A stretch of 64,000 nt of DNA from a virus: IMG/VR virus record IMGVR_UViG_3300025645_004731, positions 1 to 64,000 of that record; one strand, 5' to 3'. Made by a program: the position numbers and the translations under genes. Positions 57,878 to 64,000 of this stretch are shown here, piece after piece; positions within the stretch are counted from its first letter, which is position 1, and the number at the start of each line of letters is the position of its first letter. Under the pieces are notes generated by a model. That model had not been told where the DNA came from. It worked only from the letters and a program-made list of their open reading frames with translations, and ran no database searches.

Positions 57878-58690
57878 TTATCTTCCTTGAGTTAACATTG
57901 TCATTAGCTGTAATAGGACATGTGGCGATAGTGTTTTTCTAGCAGCGCCCAATGATGATATCGCATTGCGAATCTGGTCAGCATATTCTGGAGTAAATTG
58001 TTGCTTGCTTTCCATGTCGTTAACAAAATTTAATATTGCGTTAGCGTCTATTGGCATTATCTCTTCTTGTGGTTGAGGAGCTTGTGCCATTGGTTGTTCT
58101 TCAGCTTCAGTATGTACTTCTGGATGTAACGCCTGTCCACTAATATCTTTGAATGGCACATTTGCTCTTGTCAATATCGCTGTTAGCTTGTCAACTTCTT
58201 CCTGATTGGAAAGTGTTATCATCATGTCACTTTCGCTCTGTCCAAATTCCTCTGGCGGTTGTTGATTTAATGTAGGAAAATGCTGACCGATCTTACTCCA
58301 ATCTAATTCTCCAGGCGTATCAATAACAAGAGTGAATTGTGGATTCGACAACAGAGTTTGCTGACCCGAGAAATCAGTGTCGCTGACATCACTGGCATCT
58401 TCACCCATAACTTTATCTGATAAAGCAACTCCAGCCCTCTTGGCTATTTTTCTAAGAGAATTAATACCTTTGCCAGTTTTGACCGCTGCTTTAATCATTG
58501 CCATCATAACTGGCGCAGCAAGTCCGGCAACTGCCGCCATTGCGGCAATATCAGATAAGCCCGCAACATCTTCGCTGACATCACTAGCATCTTCTTCGAT
58601 GGGAGTTGGCTCAAATCTAGCCTTTTTGGCGAATGAGAGACCGAAGTTCTCCTCGGATAAAGCTGAAGTGAACTCGTTAATCTTGACCAT
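57878..58690 (-). CDS. Putative packaged virion protein with capsid-targeting-like N-terminus
   Basis: A 270-residue protein. The N-terminus MVKINEFTSALSEEN has L-S-E as a possible gp21-type site. An Ala/Met-rich hydrophobic helix (AAMAAVAGLAAPVMMAMIKAA) suggests membrane interaction. A middle domain with NPQFTLVIDTPGELDWSKIG may be an ACT/ferredoxin-like fold, followed by a Gln/Pro linker and a helical end. It is the first gene of a long late operon, 1 nt before the lysozyme gene, with its own late promoter. Confidence 0.68.
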   Translation of the reverse strand: MVKINEFTSALSEENFGLSFAKKARFEPTPIEEDASDVSEDVAGLSDIAAMAAVAGLAAPVMMAMIKAAVKTGKGINSLRKIAKRAGVALSDKVMGEDASDVSDTDFSGQQTLLSNPQFTLVIDTPGELDWSKIGQHFPTLNQQPPEEFGQSESDMMITLSNQEEVDKLTAILTRANVPFKDISGQALHPEVHTEAEEQPMAQAPQPQEEIMPIDANAILNFVNDMESKQQFTPEYADQIRNAISSLGAARKTLSPHVLLQLMTMLTQGR

Positions 58691-58721
58691 GATGAAATCC
58701 TTATCTTATATTATATACTAA

Positions 58722-58730
58722 TATTTATGC
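58722..58730 (-). promoter_or_regulatory. Late promoter motif GCATAAATA
   Basis: It lies 31 bp before the virion gene at 58690, with the same spacing as the other late promoters. Confidence 0.6.
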
Positions 58731-58738
58731 GATATTAC

Positions 58739-58767
58739 TTGACACGTGGGTTCTCTTGTGATATACT
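58739..58767 (+). promoter_or_regulatory. Sigma70-type promoter, plus strand (distal)
   Basis: TTGACA, 17-bp spacer and TATACT. It is the first of two tandem promoters before endonuclease copy 2. Confidence 0.6.
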
Positions 58768-58801
58768 ATAATAGTAAGGTGCTTTGGATGACAAATAATG
58801 C

Positions 58802-58830
58802 TTGACAAGCAAGGCGCCATGGTGTATAAT
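58802..58830 (+). promoter_or_regulatory. Sigma70-type promoter, plus strand (proximal)
   Basis: Perfect consensus TTGACA, 17-bp spacer and TATAAT, 31 bp before the endonuclease start codon. Confidence 0.75.
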
Positions 58831-58861
58831 ATATGTACAGCAACAAAGAAAACGAATCAGC

Positions 58862-59518
58862 ATGAATATCTATCCCTCTTATACCTATCATATTTCCTGG
58901 ACAAAGCAGGACAAACACTATTATGGTGTTCGTGTAGCGAATCAATGTCAGCCAGAAGAAGACTTATGGATAGAGTATCATACTTCCTCCAATATTGTCA
59001 AGTCATTTCGTGAAGAATACGGCGAACCAGATATTATTCGTATAGACCAGACATTTGACACCCGTGAGGCAGCAGGCGAATATGAGATTCAATTCCTAAC
59101 CGAGAATGAGTGTGTGTTCTCACCGAAATGGCTGAATATGGCAGCCTGGCCGATGGTTGACAATCGCGGTGAAAATCATTACCTGTATGGAAAAACTCGT
59201 TCCAAAGAAACCAAAAGAAAAATGTCTGAGGCGAAGAAGGGAAAAAATCATCCCATGTATGGAAAAACTCATTCCGAAGAAGCCAAAAGAAAACAGTCCG
59301 AGGCGAAGAAGGGAAAAACTCCTTCCGAAGAACACAGAAGAAAATTATCTGAGGCGAGCAAGGGTAAACCACAATCCGAAGAACACTCAAGAAAAATATC
59401 TGAGGGGCTGATGGGAAAACCACAAGAAAAAGTTACATGCCCCCACTGTAAGAAGACAGGTGGTGTTTCCGGTATGACAAGATATCATAACGATAACTGT
59501 AAGAAAAAAGTCAAGTAG
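58862..59518 (+). CDS. Homing endonuclease-like protein, GIY-YIG-like with NUMOD3 repeats (copy 2)
   Basis: A 218-residue paralogue of the protein at 25228, nearly identical over the first 100 residues (the GIY-YIG-like domain). It has NUMOD3-type repeats of slightly different number and sequence and the same CPHC...HNDNC zinc motif. I use the ATG at 58862, which matches the start of copy 1; the frame extends upstream into the promoter. It is inserted on the opposite strand between two late virion operons and has two strong promoters of its own. It is probably mobile within phage genomes. Confidence 0.78.
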   Translation: MNIYPSYTYHISWTKQDKHYYGVRVANQCQPEEDLWIEYHTSSNIVKSFREEYGEPDIIRIDQTFDTREAAGEYEIQFLTENECVFSPKWLNMAAWPMVDNRGENHYLYGKTRSKETKRKMSEAKKGKNHPMYGKTHSEEAKRKQSEAKKGKTPSEEHRRKLSEASKGKPQSEEHSRKISEGLMGKPQEKVTCPHCKKTGGVSGMTRYHNDNCKKKVK

Positions 59519-59536
59519 AGAAAGATTCTACTTGAC
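59502..59536 (-). terminator. Rho-independent terminator
   Basis: A perfect 10-bp stem (GTCAAGTAGA at 59510-59519, its complement at 59527-59536) with a 7-base loop. On the minus strand it is followed by TTTTTTC, so it ends the operon at 60517-59554. It also overlaps the endonuclease stop region. Confidence 0.78.
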
Positions 59537-59553
59537 AATTAGGCATTAGTGTG

Positions 59554-60042
59554 TTACCACTTCTTACATGACCAATAACGCGCGGCTGTTTTGGGTCCTG
59601 GGTTCTCGCAGTTGTGTCTGGCTCGAAAACTTTTCCGAGCAGCAGGATTATCTTTGCGGATTCTCATAGTCTTTTCATTACCCTTGCCCTGATGTCCAAA
59701 TCTGACCATCTTGACCTTGTCACCATCTTTGACATATACTTTGAATTTCTTCGATTCGTCTTTTCCGGTGGAAATAGGCTTATTTAATTTTACAGTGCGT
59801 CCGCGATATTCCGCTTCAAATAAATCATTTTCATCTTCGCTGTAGCCCAAATATCCAAACTCCTCGTGGAAGCATTGGTCGTCTTCTAGTACAATCTCTT
59901 CTTCAGCGACACAGTTATTAACACGAGTGTCGCCCTTACTGTTCATTTTGGTTTTCGGCTCTCCGATTTTATATCCGTCTTGACAGCTAGGATCCAGCCT
60001 TGTTTTGGTCTTCTTTGCTTCGATTACTTCATTAATTTTCAT
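59554..60042 (-). CDS. Conserved phage structural-type protein with capsid-targeting-like N-terminus
   Basis: A 162-residue protein starting MKINEVIEAKK. The C-terminal half (KFKVYVKDGDKVKMVRFGHQGKG, KDNPAARKSFRARHNCENPG, YWSCKKW) is a conserved module I recall from many phages as a DUF5872-type domain. The two Cys and His at the end could hold a metal. The middle is acidic and variable. The ATG at 60042 follows GGGAATATAACA. Late expression is likely from the promoter at 60557. Confidence 0.72.
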   Translation of the reverse strand: MKINEVIEAKKTKTRLDPSCQDGYKIGEPKTKMNSKGDTRVNNCVAEEEIVLEDDQCFHEEFGYLGYSEDENDLFEAEYRGRTVKLNKPISTGKDESKKFKVYVKDGDKVKMVRFGHQGKGNEKTMRIRKDNPAARKSFRARHNCENPGPKTAARYWSCKKW

Positions 60043-60517
60043 TGTTATATTCCCATACATCTTGTGCTGTCTGTTCTAACCACGGGAATTTATTAAAGAA
60101 TTCCTTATTAGTGACTTTATATATTGTAAGTGGTAAATTCTTTTGGTCTACATATTGCTTGATGGCATTCATTACTTTAGAACCAGTGCCACCACCACGC
60201 TCGGAGGTAGATATTTGTGACATTAGGATTTTATTTGGACGATAGCTTGCTGCCGCATCTAATAGTATATGTCCAAAGTCACCCTTTAGCATATATGTGC
60301 CGCCACCACCTATCATTTCTGTACCTGACCACGGAACGCCTACTTTGCCCCAACTGGTCCAGCTAGTGGCGCCAATGGCATTGCCTACATGCTTAATGAG
60401 AGGATAATCATCATCCAATGGCCACCATTTCTTATCAAACTCGATATCAACGTATCCATTTTGGATAGCATCGAATTCTTCTTTTGAAACTTCTGATATA
60501 ATTTCTTCGATTAGCAT
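60032..60517 (-). CDS. GNAT-like protein with capsid-targeting-like N-terminus
   Basis: A 161-residue protein starting MLIEEIISEVSKEE, with I-S-E as a possible cleavage site. The C-terminal half shows a GNAT-like pattern: ILMSQISTSERGGGTGSKVMNAIKQYVDQKNLPLTIYKV, with the acetyl-CoA loop around ERGGGTG, and NKEFFNKFPWLE. It resembles the GNAT domain of the 719-residue protein in organisation. The ATG at 60517 is preferred over a TTG at 60523. Confidence 0.62.
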   Translation of the reverse strand: MLIEEIISEVSKEEFDAIQNGYVDIEFDKKWWPLDDDYPLIKHVGNAIGATSWTSWGKVGVPWSGTEMIGGGGTYMLKGDFGHILLDAAASYRPNKILMSQISTSERGGGTGSKVMNAIKQYVDQKNLPLTIYKVTNKEFFNKFPWLEQTAQDVWEYNNEN

Positions 60518-60556
60518 CCACAAAAAATCCCTGATAAAACTCTATAATATTATTAA

Positions 60557-60564
60557 TATTTATA
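60557..60564 (-). promoter_or_regulatory. Late promoter TATAAATA
   Basis: A perfect late consensus 40 bp before the GNAT-like gene. Confidence 0.7.
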
Positions 60565-60604
60565 CGTTTACCAGGGATGAAGTTTGTTGTATTGTCGTTT
60601 CTTA

Positions 60605-61222
60605 TTATAGTTCGCCGCCCGGCACTTCCTGCATGCCATTGCCGACTAGGACAGTTCCTGCTAGACGTACAGTACCTGTGCCTACTACGATTGCGTTCTT
60701 CATAACAAATGTATCTCCGACTGAATACGGACTGTTGTCGCCGCTCAGATCATAAAATTTCCACTCAGTATCTCCTAGTGATACAATTTCGTATTCACGC
60801 GCGGGTAATGCATCTATTAAGCCAATTTCTGCGCCGCCCGCTTCTTCAGTCTGGGCCGCACCGTCAAAATTACTTGCCTCGAATGTCCAAGGATACATTT
60901 CACCGTCGTCGGCTCGTACTTTATGAGCTGAAATCTTTTCAACTTGTACAGCGTTTTGCGCATCGGTGAGAATTGTTATTGTCATTTCGCCTATCGCAGC
61001 ATCTTCTGGTGCGTTTGGATGCGAAGCGGCAACTGCGCCGTCTTTGTTTGACAACATGCATTCAAACTCATTTGTGCCGTCTGTACAGAGGAATTTTTTA
61101 CTGCCTGTTTGCTTTATAATCCAGCCTTGTACACTAGCGAAGCCGTTCCAGAATGTTACTCTAATCTCGTTTCCAGCATCCGTTGGTGGGCCGAAATATC
61201 TTTTGTTTAATGGTCTACCCAT
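60605..61222 (-). CDS. Probable virion structural protein
   Basis: A 205-residue beta-rich protein starting MGRPLNKRYFGPP, an N-terminus I recall from marine T4-like virion proteins. It continues with FASVQGWIIKQTGSKKFLCTDG. The C-terminal third (YEIVSLGDTEWKFYDLSG, GDTFVMKNAIVVGTGTVRLAG) looks like a beta-solenoid or fibre-type domain. RBS is AAGGAG. The long leader contains three hairpins and is served by a late promoter. Confidence 0.7.
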   Translation of the reverse strand: MGRPLNKRYFGPPTDAGNEIRVTFWNGFASVQGWIIKQTGSKKFLCTDGTNEFECMLSNKDGAVAASHPNAPEDAAIGEMTITILTDAQNAVQVEKISAHKVRADDGEMYPWTFEASNFDGAAQTEEAGGAEIGLIDALPAREYEIVSLGDTEWKFYDLSGDNSPYSVGDTFVMKNAIVVGTGTVRLAGTVLVGNGMQEVPGGEL

Positions 61223-61232
61223 TTGTTTTCTC

Positions 61233-61282
61233 CTTCAAGAAGTCCTATGCGGGTTCAAGCCGCTACGGGGTGGTGTCCCCAT
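61233..61282 (-). promoter_or_regulatory. Structured 5' leader with three hairpins
   Basis: Three short inverted repeats lie in the leader: 61267-61280 (GGGG/CCCC), 61249-61263 (GCGG/CCGC, 7-base loop) and 61233-61242 (CTTC/GAAG). The last borders the Shine-Dalgarno site. They may stabilise the mRNA or gate translation. Confidence 0.4.
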
Positions 61283-61303
61283 AAACTCTATTGAGCATAA
61301 CAG

Positions 61304-61312
61304 TATTTATCA
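61304..61312 (-). promoter_or_regulatory. Late promoter motif TGATAAATA
   Basis: A late-type motif 82 bp before the structural gene at 61222 and directly after the stop of the gene at 61313. Confidence 0.55.
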
Positions 61313-62125
61313 CTATTCAAGGAAGAAATTCTTGACATGTAGATGAGAACTCTCGCCGATGATGTTTATCCCCATCTTGGATTTAACAACATTAATTTCT
61401 ACACCTTCATTAATCATTCGGGAAAACTGTTGTAGAAACGGACTATGTTTTCGTTCGACTGTTATCTGGACGGCTCCTATTTCGCTACTACAAATAAAGC
61501 AATGTACCAGTTTATGTGAATAACTGAATTCATTTTTCACAACAATTTTTCTATTTGCGTAATGACTTGAATCAAATCTGGTAGTATAATCTGCCATATT
61601 GTTATCGTCTAATGAATGATTTGGCTTAACATCTTTGCCAAGATCCATCACAGAGTTATTAAAATAACTAACGTAGTTGTTATAAGGAAGAATCCCCAAC
61701 AAATGGTCTGCTTTTCGTTCCATCTCTCGTGGTGTCATATCCCCATTAATGCGTTGAACACTGGTATCCACCCGATACATCAATTCGAGATATCTAGACA
61801 GTTTAATGCCCTCAATAATAGTTCTTTTAGTATGAGATACATCGCCGCCTATAAATTCACTAAGACTTGTCCTGAATGGCGTCAGCATTGTTTTTGCTAA
61901 TTTTGCCTGAATAAAGAGTTGCCGATAATACTGCCAGATTACATTACACTGTCCAGCTGTTAGTTCAGGATTACATAAACAAAATATTTCAAAGCTGGAA
62001 GTATATTTTGGAGCACACTCGAATTTTCTATCGTTACTCTTATCGAAAACGAATTCGCGTGACAATTCGCCAGTAGTTGGGTCTACAATATCAGAGTCAA
62101 AGTCATAGTCATGCGGGGTTCTCAT
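61313..62125 (-). CDS. Hypothetical protein
   Basis: A 270-residue protein without recognised motifs. It has a Cys pair (FCLCNPE) near residue 50, a helical middle (SRYLELMYRVDTSVQRI), and a C-terminal strand-rich part with another Cys pair (HCFICSSE). It overlaps the next upstream gene by 4 bases, so it is in the UvsE operon. Confidence 0.65.
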   Translation of the reverse strand: MRTPHDYDFDSDIVDPTTGELSREFVFDKSNDRKFECAPKYTSSFEIFCLCNPELTAGQCNVIWQYYRQLFIQAKLAKTMLTPFRTSLSEFIGGDVSHTKRTIIEGIKLSRYLELMYRVDTSVQRINGDMTPREMERKADHLLGILPYNNYVSYFNNSVMDLGKDVKPNHSLDDNNMADYTTRFDSSHYANRKIVVKNEFSYSHKLVHCFICSSEIGAVQITVERKHSPFLQQFSRMINEGVEINVVKSKMGINIIGESSHLHVKNFFLE

Positions 62126-62559
62126 CGGGTGTCTTCTACAAACTCACCATCAACGATTTTCATAACCTTACAGGGAACACTCAAGTCTCCAGCACGTTTG
62201 AAGTATGATCTACCACCATCTACTGCGCAATCGCCAACGTGTCGATAGTCATGTCTATGCTGTGAATACTCCCAACCATTAGGACCTTCAAGCATACCAA
62301 ACTCAAGTGTTTCAATCATATCCGCATCGGTGATCATAATACCACCACGAACGCCACCATAGTTGTTTGCATTATACAATCCAAAGTAGCGATTGCCAAA
62401 CTCGGGATGCGGTGTCTCACGATAGAAGATGTCTGCCGCATAATCAGCATGTTCATTCGGTGCAGAAGTGCAGACATACTTTACTGACACTCCATCCTTT
62501 TCACTGTAGAGTTTTTCTGCTCTTGCTGTGTCAAAAATTGGGTGGTGTTTAATGTTCAT
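62122..62559 (-). CDS. Hypothetical protein
   Basis: A 145-residue protein rich in Tyr, His and Gly, with FGNRYFGLYNANNYGGVRGG and a YSQHRHDYRHVGDC segment. No domain is recognised. It is coupled by 4-base overlaps to the UV-damage endonuclease upstream and the unknown gene downstream. Confidence 0.65.
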   Translation of the reverse strand: MNIKHHPIFDTARAEKLYSEKDGVSVKYVCTSAPNEHADYAADIFYRETPHPEFGNRYFGLYNANNYGGVRGGIMITDADMIETLEFGMLEGPNGWEYSQHRHDYRHVGDCAVDGGRSYFKRAGDLSVPCKVMKIVDGEFVEDTR

Positions 62560-63584
62560 TGTGTTTCCTCTTCGAATGGAATACTTGCTAGATTTTTACA
62601 TTTTGATTCGCACATTATGTCCGCGATTTCACGAAAACTGCCTGCCCATTCATTTACTGCTTTATTCCACATATAGTCACTGTGTGCTCGTAGCTTGCCT
62701 TTTTTGTATCCATTTTCATAAAGATGTTTGAAGTCTGGAGCTGTGTTAGGGTCTTGATCTGGCAAATGCTCTTCTCTGCTCTGACTATAGTGTATAGCTG
62801 GTCGAACACCACGCCAACTGTCAATCACACGCTTAACACGGTCATCATCTGGCATAATATATTCGGCTTCGCGGCAAACATGGTGATGAATATCTAGCAC
62901 AAGCGCCACGTCTTTAGCCAACTCGAGGCTGTCACTAATTCCCCACTTGTTTTCGTCGTTTTCAATAGTGATACAGTTTCGTGCTTCTGGTGACAATCGT
63001 TGAAGCGCTGCTTTGATACCGGCTGGACCTTGTCGGCCCGAGATGTGGACGTTACACTTGAAGTCTTGCCACTTCTTACCGTAACCCATGTACCTGATGA
63101 TATCCGTGTGATATTCAAACTCCTCAATGCTACTTTCTACGATGGATGGTGTATCACTTGCTAGGACGACAAACTGACCTGGGTGCATAGATAGCCGAAC
63201 ATCTAGTTGTCTTGCTTTCTCGCCAACCTTTGCTAGTTCTCGTTCACAGTAATCAACCACATGAGACTGGCGCCAAAAGTCACGCCAATCAGGGTGAGTA
63301 TAGACTGGAAAAACTTCGCTGCCCAATCGGACCATGCGAAGTTGTGGTGCTAAGCTGCCAACATAACCAATCAGATTGCCAAGACTAGAGATATTATGTA
63401 CCATAATATCCCACAGGCGTTCTTCGGCAACAGCACGATCCTGGCGATTAAGCCATTGTACCGTGGTAGATCGACCGTTGAATGGACGTTGGATTTCTTC
63501 TAGTAATTTTTTCTTGAGTGATTGGTCATTGTGCATATACTTACATGCGAAGCCCACTCGACGGATATCATTATCAAACATCAT
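62556..63584 (-). CDS. uvsE: UV-damage endonuclease (UvsE/UVDE family)
   Basis: A 342-residue TIM-barrel nuclease of the UvsE/UVDE family. Metal and active-site segments are visible in order: VGFACKYMHN, RLSMHPGQFVVLASD, YHTDIIRYMGYGKK, CITIENDENKWG, ALVLDIHHHVCR and PAIHYSQSREE. It nicks DNA 5' of UV photoproducts. This would let the phage repair sunlight damage, as T4 does with the unrelated DenV. The ATG at 63584 gives an ATGA overlap with the upstream gene. Confidence 0.88.
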   Translation of the reverse strand: MMFDNDIRRVGFACKYMHNDQSLKKKLLEEIQRPFNGRSTTVQWLNRQDRAVAEERLWDIMVHNISSLGNLIGYVGSLAPQLRMVRLGSEVFPVYTHPDWRDFWRQSHVVDYCERELAKVGEKARQLDVRLSMHPGQFVVLASDTPSIVESSIEEFEYHTDIIRYMGYGKKWQDFKCNVHISGRQGPAGIKAALQRLSPEARNCITIENDENKWGISDSLELAKDVALVLDIHHHVCREAEYIMPDDDRVKRVIDSWRGVRPAIHYSQSREEHLPDQDPNTAPDFKHLYENGYKKGKLRAHSDYMWNKAVNEWAGSFREIADIMCESKCKNLASIPFEEETQ

Positions 63585-63826
63585 GTCATTTCTTCTACTT
63601 CGCAACCTTCTGCGAACAACATCAACTCTGCTGCCAAGTTACGAGCCTGCTCTTTAGTCAACTGTAGGCTATCGAAGAAACGGGCAGATGTGGACAACGG
63701 TTTGTCGCTGTCACGCTTTTGTGTTATCTGTATACAGGACAAACGATCCTTGCCACCCCAGAAACGTGTCTGAGTCAATTGATTCTGTGCCTCACAGTTT
63801 GGAACATTACGCAGTTGAGTTGACAT
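63581..63826 (-). CDS. Small conserved phage protein
   Basis: An 81-residue protein with QLTQTRFWGGKDRLSCIQIT and a C-terminal helix (QLTKEQARNLAAELMLFAEG). I recall this layout in small marine phage proteins of unknown function. It is the first gene after a strong sigma70-type promoter, hence early. Confidence 0.65.
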   Translation of the reverse strand: MSTQLRNVPNCEAQNQLTQTRFWGGKDRLSCIQITQKRDSDKPLSTSARFFDSLQLTKEQARNLAAELMLFAEGCEVEEMT

Positions 63827-63857
63827 ATTGATTCGCTTTCTTTGTTGCTATACGTAT

Positions 63858-63886
63858 AATATACACCAAGGCATCTTGGTTGTCAA
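63858..63886 (-). promoter_or_regulatory. Sigma70-type early promoter of the UvsE operon
   Basis: TTGACA, 17-bp spacer and TATATT on the minus strand, about 30 bp before the 81-residue gene. Confidence 0.7.
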
Positions 63887-63898
63887 GTGTTAATTTAC

Positions 63899-64000
63899 CT
63901 AAAACCCAGAGTTTTCGGGTTGGTCATCAAAACACGCGGTGATATCTGCTACTTCTATCATCTGCTTCATGTGTATTTCGGTGACCAAGCTGCCAACGGA
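63899..64000 (-). CDS. Partial gene, C-terminal 33 residues
   Basis: A frame open from the right window edge to a TAG at 63899. The visible end (EIHMKQMIEVADITACFDD) is too short to assign. The spacing to the next promoter fits the 3' end of a real gene. Confidence 0.4.
   Translation of the reverse strand, partial: SVGSLVTEIHMKQMIEVADITACFDDQPENSGF

Noticed and set aside
61249-61263. tRNA T-arm-like hairpin with GGTTCAAG loop
   Set aside because: The stem is only 4 bp, and no acceptor, D or anticodon arms can be found around it on either strand.

Overview
The window is a stretch of a large, AT-rich, T4-like tailed phage, most likely a marine myovirus. The evidence is a T4-type family B DNA polymerase, a gp45-like sliding clamp, a DsbA-like DNA-binding protein, a T4-like 5'-3' exonuclease, T4-style late promoters (NATAAATA), and many tightly overlapping small genes of the kind seen in marine T4-like phages. 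Photosystem genes, tRNAs, integrase and CRISPR arrays are not visible, and the host cannot be named. Coding density is very high. After adding several genes of 34-56 codons there is no gene-free gap above about 200 bases.

Layout. (1) 0.2-11.7 kb is an unusual enzyme island. A plus-strand operon (two SDR proteins, radical SAM enzyme, nitroreductase-like protein, 2OG oxygenase) converges on a minus-strand operon of 2OG/Fe(II)-type oxygenases, a sulfotransferase, a GNAT, a methyltransferase, a TauD-like protein with an altered metal motif, a PLP aminotransferase and a fatty-acid desaturase. (2) 11.7-18.2 kb holds thymidylate synthase, a nucleotidyltransferase, an APS-kinase-like kinase, DHFR, a protein with a histone-like tail, and a MoxR ATPase/VWA pair. 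(3) 18.3-22.6 kb is a 1416-residue collagen-like/YadA-like fibre. (4) 22.6-34.2 kb holds accessory and early genes: exonuclease, homing-type endonuclease, leucyl aminopeptidase, MazG-like protein, HNH protein, DUF59/MIP18 protein, MetK, lipase, and a methyltransferase plus PD-(D/E)XK nuclease pair. (5) 34.2-43.0 kb holds a second radical SAM protein, PRTase, cytidylyltransferases (one fused to a cupin), clamp, Smr protein, DNA polymerase, FNR and DsbA-like protein. (6) 43.1-61.2 kb is late and virion-related: GH19 endolysin, a metallothionein-like mini-protein, a gene broken by an in-frame TGA, very large disordered proteins, a virion lysozyme, and a family of proteins sharing an N-terminal motif that resembles the T4 capsid-targeting sequence. 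(7) 61.3-64.0 kb holds unknown genes and a UvsE-type UV-damage endonuclease.

Two promoter classes can be read. Near-perfect sigma70 promoters (TTGACA, 16-17 bp spacer, TATAAT-like) precede early and replication genes. NATAAATA motifs precede virion and lysis genes, usually 30-40 bp from the start codon but in several cases only 3-7 nt away. MetK, FNR, the DUF59 protein and the APS kinase could supply SAM, electrons, Fe-S maturation and PAPS to the island enzymes, which makes the island plausible as an integrated small-molecule or surface-modification pathway. Its product is unknown.
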